Shown here: piece by piece, positions 31,367 to 35,138 of the stretch
Position numbering within the stretch: position 1 is the stretch's first letter
Layout: every line of letters starts with the position of its first letter
NCBI GenBank assembly: GCA_964495385.1
Contig: CAZBVO010000015.1
Location: forward strand, 1-35,138
Direction: 5' to 3'
DNA from: CAG-1138 sp964495385
GTDB taxonomy: Bacteria; Bacillota; Clostridia; Christensenellales; CAG-917
DNA length: 35,138 bases
Translations under genes and position numbers: made by a program
Notes under the pieces: model-generated
Seen by the model: only the letters and a program-made list of their open reading frames with translations
What the model was told of the DNA's origin: nothing
Database searches by the model: none

Positions 31367-31439
31367 CCAGTAATAGCTCAATTGGTAGAGTTCCAGTTTT
31401 CCAAACTGGCTGTTGCGAGTTCAAGTCTCGTTTACTGGT
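31367..31439 (+). tRNA. tRNA-Gly (anticodon UCC)
   Basis: Acceptor CCAGTAA/TTACTGG, D stem GCTC/GAGT, anticodon arm CCAGT-TTTCCAA-ACTGG, T arm GCGAG-TTCAAGT-CTCGT, U73. Preceded by GCGGC-atta-GCCGC and ATAT. Confidence 0.92.
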
Positions 31440-31443
31440 TTTT

Positions 31444-31521
31444 GAGAGACATACAGCAATTTACTTTTAATGAAAATAACAATATTTTGGATTTTGTTAG
31501 AGGAAAGGTAAGATGTCTCTC
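31444..31521 (+). ncRNA. ACAGCAAT RNA element D
   Basis: GAGAGACAT (31444) pairs over 9 bp with ATGTCTCTC (31513); ACAGCAATTTA directly inside; AACAA/TTGTT inner stem with TATTTTGGAT loop. Its 3' strand overlaps a competing hairpin, AAAGGTAAGAT with ATCTTACCTTT (31505-31541), so two folds exclude each other. Confidence 0.6.
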
Positions 31522-31548
31522 GTAATTTTATCTTACCTTTTCCATTAT

Positions 31549-31623
31549 GCGCCACTAACTCAGCAGTAGAGTATTTGCCTTTTAAGCAAAGAGTGCGGGG
31601 GGCAGCACCCCGGTGGCGCACCA
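31549..31623 (+). tRNA. tRNA-Lys (anticodon UUU), atypical T loop
   Basis: Acceptor GCGCCAC/GTGGCGC, D stem ACTC/GAGT, anticodon arm TTTGC-CTTTTAA-GCAAA, encoded CCA. The T arm is CGGGG-GGCAGCA-CCCCG: no TTC, so normal elbow contacts with the D loop should be altered. Confidence 0.85.
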
Positions 31624-31643
31624 ATGCGGCTGTGCCGCATATC

Positions 31644-32024
31644 CTAAAGTCTAAAAAGGATGTAAAATAAAAATTGGATGCTTGTATTATTGCAATGGGA
31701 CGGCTCCGAGCCAAATGGTAATAATAAAGCGTAGGTGATGCCCTACCTACTATAAAATCAATAGTTAGCGCTGACAGATAACTTGCGGAGGCGTCCAATG
31801 GTTTGAGAATATGACTGTCCATATTCAAGGTAGATTTCCAGTAGGTTAAGGAACACCTATCACGCACAAGTTTCCTTTTACACAGCAGTTTACCTGCAAG
31901 CCGTCTCACGCACCTCTGCCCATTCCTGTAAGTGCCCACAGTGAGCCTTCTGTTAGAAACCTAAAATCTTTGGTTTCTCGGTTAAAGCAATAGCCAAGTT
32001 GACTATCTTGCGCATTGACTTTAG
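31644..32024 (+). ncRNA. ~380-nt closed structured RNA, unidentified
   Basis: CTAAAGTC (31644-31651) pairs with GACTTTAG (32017-32024). Inside are ATTGGATGC/GCGTCCAAT (31673/31791) enclosing TATTATT/AATAATA and GTAGG/CCTAC, hairpin GAATATG/CATATTC (31807/31820), GCAG/CTGC and AGAAACC/GGTTTCT. ATGCGGC-tgt-GCCGCAT sits just 5', as for tRNAs here. No RNase P or tmRNA signature. Position and size recall large ornate phage RNAs (GOLLD, ROOL), but I cannot assign it. No ORF with support. Confidence 0.55.
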
Positions 32025-32100
32025 AGTTCTTGGAAGTTAAAGGAAAGGCAGATAATAATAGGTTCTGGTCAAACTTTGATTATTGTCTGCCGATTTATTT

Positions 32101-32175
32101 GCCAGTATAATTTAATAGGTTAAAATAGGCAACTTATAATTGCTCAATGTAGGTTCGAGCCCTACGCTGGCACCA
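32101..32175 (+). tRNA. tRNA-Ile (anticodon UAU)
   Basis: Anticodon arm GGCAA-CTTATAA-TTGCT, D stem ATTT/AAAT, T arm GTAGG-TTCGAGC-CCTAC, acceptor GCCAGT/GCTGGC (6 bp, or 7 if T32100 pairs with A32172), then CCA. Preceded by a 13-bp hairpin starting GGCAGATAATAAT. Decodes AUA, normally read by modified CAU tRNAs. Confidence 0.85.
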
Positions 32176-32227
32176 AACGTTTCTTATAATTCCTTTCATA
32201 TGTTTTATAACTCCTTTCCTTTTGGTA

Positions 32228-32256
32228 AAGCCAAGAACTTAATAGGTTCTTGGCTT
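32228..32256 (+). terminator. Rho-independent terminator
   Basis: AGCCAAGAAC-ttaata-GGTTCTTGGCT then TTTTT; ends the tRNA/ncRNA unit before the next promoter. Confidence 0.9.
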
Positions 32257-32257
32257 T

Positions 32258-32286
32258 TTTATTTTTATAAAAAATTATGTTATAAT
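32258..32286 (+). promoter_or_regulatory. Early-type promoter of R-M-like cassette 3
   Basis: TTTATT (weak -35), 17 nt, TATAAT with extended TG. Confidence 0.75.
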
Positions 32287-32313
32287 TTATATATAAAATT
32301 AGGGAGAAAAATT

Positions 32314-33306
32314 ATGGAAATAATTAAATTGGTTTATACTGTTCAAGAAATAAAGTTCTTAAATGAATACTTTAAACAAAACTCTTCTTTTTTAAGTAAA
32401 GAAGATTTTTTAAAAGGTGTGTCTTCTCTTTTAAAGCGCAGTCCTGCTATGTTTCGTAGTTTTTCTTCTTGCTATGATAGTGGTAAAAACTTACAACCTG
32501 GTTATTTGACTGAAATTAATATTTGTGCCACATTGGCAAAATTATACCAGTTGGATTATGTAGAAAATATTACTGAACTTAATTTGCGACATCTTTATTC
32601 TAACGAGTTTTACACTCTTAAAGAATACGGTAATTGCGATGCCTCTGATATTTATTTAACCAATAGTCAAGGAAAAACTATTACTATTGAAGTAAAAGAA
32701 CCTCTTTCTCTTGGCGGGGATTTTGATTTGTGTATTACTGAAGAAGGCAAGCTCTATCCTAAACTTGCGGCTGGTCGTATTTTCCCTGAAGCCGCACAAA
32801 AAATCCTTGATAGTTTTAATGAAAATGATAATATTTTTAATCATTTGGGACATAACATTCCCCTTACTAATTCTGACTATTTAGAAAATATTATGAATAG
32901 TTATTTGAATAATAAACAAATTGATTATATTGCTACTTATTCAAAAGATAATGGTTTAATTTATTTTCCTGCCAATGAGTTAATTAAACACGTTGATTTT
33001 AAAGGGTCAGAAATCCGCAGCGCAGGTAAAAATAAAGTTAAAGTTTATACGCCTAAAGCCTTTCGAGAAGCTATGAATAGCGTTGATTGTATACTCATCA
33101 AAGATACTGTAGCCATTCCAAAAGATAAAGTTGAATATCGATATGCGAGAGGCTCGAATGGCCGCATTAGTGGTATTAAAATTAATTCTATTTTTTATTT
33201 TGAAATGAAAGATATTTTTAAAGAAGATGAACTGTATTATTATACAAAAATTAGTAGCGGTAAGCAGCTAAAACAAAGTATTAGTGTTCATCTTAATATT
33301 AAATAA
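32314..33306 (+). CDS. PD-(D/E)xK nuclease-like protein (cassette 3)
   Basis: 330 residues, ATG after AGGGAG. A helical N-terminus (FLKGVSSLLKRSPAMFRSFS) precedes CDASDIYLTNSQGKTITIEVKEP (about 109-131), a D...E-V-K core of PD-(D/E)xK nucleases. The C-terminal part is mixed (IDYIATYSKDNGLIYFPANE...). Pairs with the methyltransferase 12 nt downstream. No TAG, unlike its partner. Likely a type II-like restriction enzyme. Confidence 0.75.
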   Translation: MEIIKLVYTVQEIKFLNEYFKQNSSFLSKEDFLKGVSSLLKRSPAMFRSFSSCYDSGKNLQPGYLTEINICATLAKLYQLDYVENITELNLRHLYSNEFYTLKEYGNCDASDIYLTNSQGKTITIEVKEPLSLGGDFDLCITEEGKLYPKLAAGRIFPEAAQKILDSFNENDNIFNHLGHNIPLTNSDYLENIMNSYLNNKQIDYIATYSKDNGLIYFPANELIKHVDFKGSEIRSAGKNKVKVYTPKAFREAMNSVDCILIKDTVAIPKDKVEYRYARGSNGRISGIKINSIFYFEMKDIFKEDELYYYTKISSGKQLKQSISVHLNIK

Positions 33307-33318
33307 AGGAGATAAAGT

Positions 33319-34797
33319 ATGAAAACACTGTAGGAATATCATAATTTAATTGATGAAATAGGTTTATCTCAAGCTTGGGATAAGATTTTATCTTCTATTT
33401 TTCCTAATGAGTTTTTTGCGCCAGACCGCCTTGGCGGACTTTATGAAGATGGTTTGGCTTATGAAAATAAAATTGAAAAGAAAGCTATGGGTAAATATTA
33501 TACTCCAATAGACGTTGCTAATGTAATGGCCAATTATTTATTGGAGTTGCCTGGAGATAATATTTGCGATTTATGCTGCGGTACTGGCAATCTAATTCTC
33601 TCAGTGCTAGAAACAATGGGATATGATTTAGCAATAGAAACTCTACGGCGAGGGCGTATTTACTTGTATGATATTGACGAAACCGCAATGAAAATTTGTA
33701 AAGCCATCCTTATTAATAAATATGGCGAATGTGCTGAAAATGTTCATATGATTAGTGGAGATTGTTTACAGGGAGAAGTTCATTTCCCTGATAATTGTAA
33801 AATTATTTCCAATCCTCCTTACGGTAAACAAAATAATTTAACGAATTATCATTATCCTTGCGCGGCTTCCACTAAAGAATTATATGTAGCATTTATGGAG
33901 AAGGTCATTTTTGAAAAAGTTCCCTGCGTTATTATTACGCCGCACAGTTTCCTTGGGGGCAATACTTTTAAAGTTTTGCGCAAAGAGCTAAATACTTGCG
34001 GTGGCCGCATTTTTGCGTTTGATAACGTTCCTGCGAATATTTTTAAAGGTAAAAAGTTTGGTATTTTTAATTCTAACGAAGCTAATTCAACACGCGCCGC
34101 AATTACTATTATTGAACCAGAAAAAAAGGGATATCAAGTGGCTCCTTTTATTAGATTTCGCTCTGAAGACAGAGAAACGGTGCTAAATAATGACTTTTTA
34201 AACAATCTACTTCCAACTACAATTCAAAATAATAAAGAAGAAGTTTTGTATCGTATTGAAAAGGGAACTGAAGATATTGTTGAAAAATGGCTGACGCAAA
34301 AGAAAACTTTAAACAGCCTTTTAAGCACTAAACCTACCGAATATAAAATGGACGTGCCCAATACCTGTAGGTATTTTACCACTGGAACCAAGCGCACTTT
34401 ATCTCGCTCAGGAAAAATGTCTCTTTATTTTAAAGATAAAGAAAGTTATTATCTTGGCTACGCTTTTATCAATTCTTCACTTTGCTACTATTGGCATAGG
34501 ATGTGTAATGGCGGTATTACTTATCCTATTACGCTATTAAAAGCTATGCCTATTTTCGGAGAAGTTATAGAAGATTTAAAAATCTGGTGTGATATAATGA
34601 TGAAAGAAGAAGAACAATATCTTGTTTTAAAGAAAAACGCAGGTGTTTATCAAGAAAATGTTAAGTTCCCTATGGATTATCATAAAGCTTTAAATAATTT
34701 ACTTCTTCAGCAATTAGAGGTATCTGCGGATGCTTTACTTAAAGTTCACGCGAATAGTTGCGTTAATTTTGAAATAATTGAAGATGACGAAGAATAA
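33319..34797 (+). CDS. Adenine-specific DNA methyltransferase 3 (type II/Eco57I-like), one recoded TAG
   Basis: 492 residues from ATG 33319 (AAAGGAG) with TAG at 33331 as Gln. MGKYYTPIDVANVMANYLLE is the classic entry of N6-adenine enzymes, ICDLCCGTGNLILSVLE is motif I, IYLYDIDETAMKI motif II, IISNPPYGKQNN motif IV (NPPY). The C-terminal ~200 residues probably recognise the target. Larger than the two other methyltransferases here, so of different origin. Confidence 0.92.
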
Positions 34798-34822
34798 AGG
34801 AGGCTTTGGCCTCCTTTACTTT
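34795..34822 (+). terminator. Rho-independent terminator
   Basis: AAAGGAGGC-ttt-GGCCTCCTTT then acTTTT; overlaps the methyltransferase stop. Confidence 0.85.
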
Positions 34823-34851
34823 TATAAAAATTAGACATTAAATCGCCCGGG

Positions 34852-34882
34852 TTGAAAAAATAAAAAAAAATTATGCTATAAT
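34852..34882 (+). promoter_or_regulatory. Early-type promoter of the TROVE gene
   Basis: TTGAAA and TATAAT with TGC before the -10; the spacer is 19 nt, 2 nt longer than the other copies. Confidence 0.75.
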
Positions 34883-34914
34883 TTATACATAAAGCAAAAA
34901 GGAGATTATAATTT

Positions 34915-35138
34915 ATGAATATGTTTAATGCTTTGAAAACTGAAATCAATTATACTTATACTGAAAACTGTGCTCGTACTCATTGTAGCACTCTGAACCC
35001 TGTATACGATTTATTTGCTTTTAGCGGTTCTTATAGAAACCGCAGCGATGAAGATTGTATCGTTCTGTTCAAGAAGGCTTTTGCGGCCGACCCCACTTTG
35101 GCTATGAAGTGTCTGTTTATGTGCCGAGATAGAGAAGA
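34915..35138 (+). CDS. TROVE/Ro60-like RNA-binding protein (3'-partial)
   Basis: 74 codons to the window end. NALKTEINYTYTENCARTHC, STLNPVYDLFAFSGSYRNRS and VLFKKAFAADPTLAMKCLFM follow the N-terminal HEAT-like repeats of TROVE/DUF2828-type proteins (T-x-N-G-A-x-x-x-x-S-T-x-x-x-x-D-L-F ... R-N-R-S, F-x-x-A-x-x-x-D-x-x-L-A-x-K). Ro60 proteins hold misfolded RNAs and Y RNAs, notable beside the RNA-rich zone. AAAAGGAG precedes ATG 34915. Confidence 0.7.
   Translation, partial: MNMFNALKTEINYTYTENCARTHCSTLNPVYDLFAFSGSYRNRSDEDCIVLFKKAFAADPTLAMKCLFMCRDRE

Noticed and set aside
31421..31939. Minus-strand ORF across tRNA-Lys and the 380-nt RNA
   Set aside because: It overlaps confident tRNA genes and a folded RNA on the other strand, and has no protein-like motif.
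31644..32024. RNase P RNA or tmRNA
   Set aside because: Size is similar but the universal GAGGAAAGTC and the tmRNA acceptor/T-arm ends are missing.

Overview
The window looks like part of a large AT-rich tailed-phage genome whose host is probably a Firmicute (Clostridia-like). Genes are tightly packed, often overlapping as ATGA or TAATG. Strong AAAGGAG-type Shine-Dalgarno sites precede most starts. Ten or more promoters share the box TTGAAA-N17-TATAAT with an extended -10, which is a sigma-70-type consensus. The genome is recoded: TAG is read as glutamine, while TAA and TGA stop translation. Sixteen genes carry about 36 in-frame TAGs, several at positions where the protein family has Gln (papain oxyanion-hole Gln, the Gln after YIG in GIY-YIG nucleases, the GQ of tail-fibre repeats). 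The window also encodes a tRNA with anticodon CUA (28471-28565), which supplies the decoder.

Layout. 1-9258 (+): a Cys-rich miniprotein, an RNA ligase, homing endonucleases, a methyltransferase and many small early-type phage proteins including single-span membrane peptides. 9344-13527: a convergent/divergent block of virion or fibre genes, rich in TAG, ended by strong terminators. 13555-22007: the most striking segment. It holds a YcaO-domain protein, a fibre-like protein whose C-terminus is 16 tandem pentapeptides with seven nearby cysteines, two radical-SAM enzymes (the second interrupted by an intein exactly at its Fe-S motif), a GT2 glycosyltransferase, small proteins and a C39-like cysteine peptidase. 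I read this as a phage-borne RiPP-like system that modifies a repeat-bearing fibre or secreted peptide; I know of no described equivalent.

22004-34822: three nuclease-like plus adenine-methyltransferase pairs (22094/22633, 29949/30572, 32314/33319), a papain-like protease, a GIY-YIG endonuclease and an RNA-rich zone (23950-32175). That zone has 14 tRNA genes plus one tRNA that appears circularly permuted, two recurrent structured RNA elements with covarying stems (four and two copies), a roughly 380-nt closed RNA and several other folded spacers. Nearly every tRNA is preceded by a perfect hairpin and a short TAT-ending spacer. The window ends inside a TROVE/Ro60-like gene.

How the parts fit: the suppressor tRNA permits expression of TAG-rich fibre, homing and protease genes. 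The early-type genes of 2.2-6.1 kb, both radical-SAM genes and the glycosyltransferase have no TAG. This is consistent with, but does not prove, recoding as a timing device. The RNA ligase, tRNAs, structured RNAs and TROVE protein suggest an RNA repair or processing programme. Gene identities come from motif reading only; no database search was possible.
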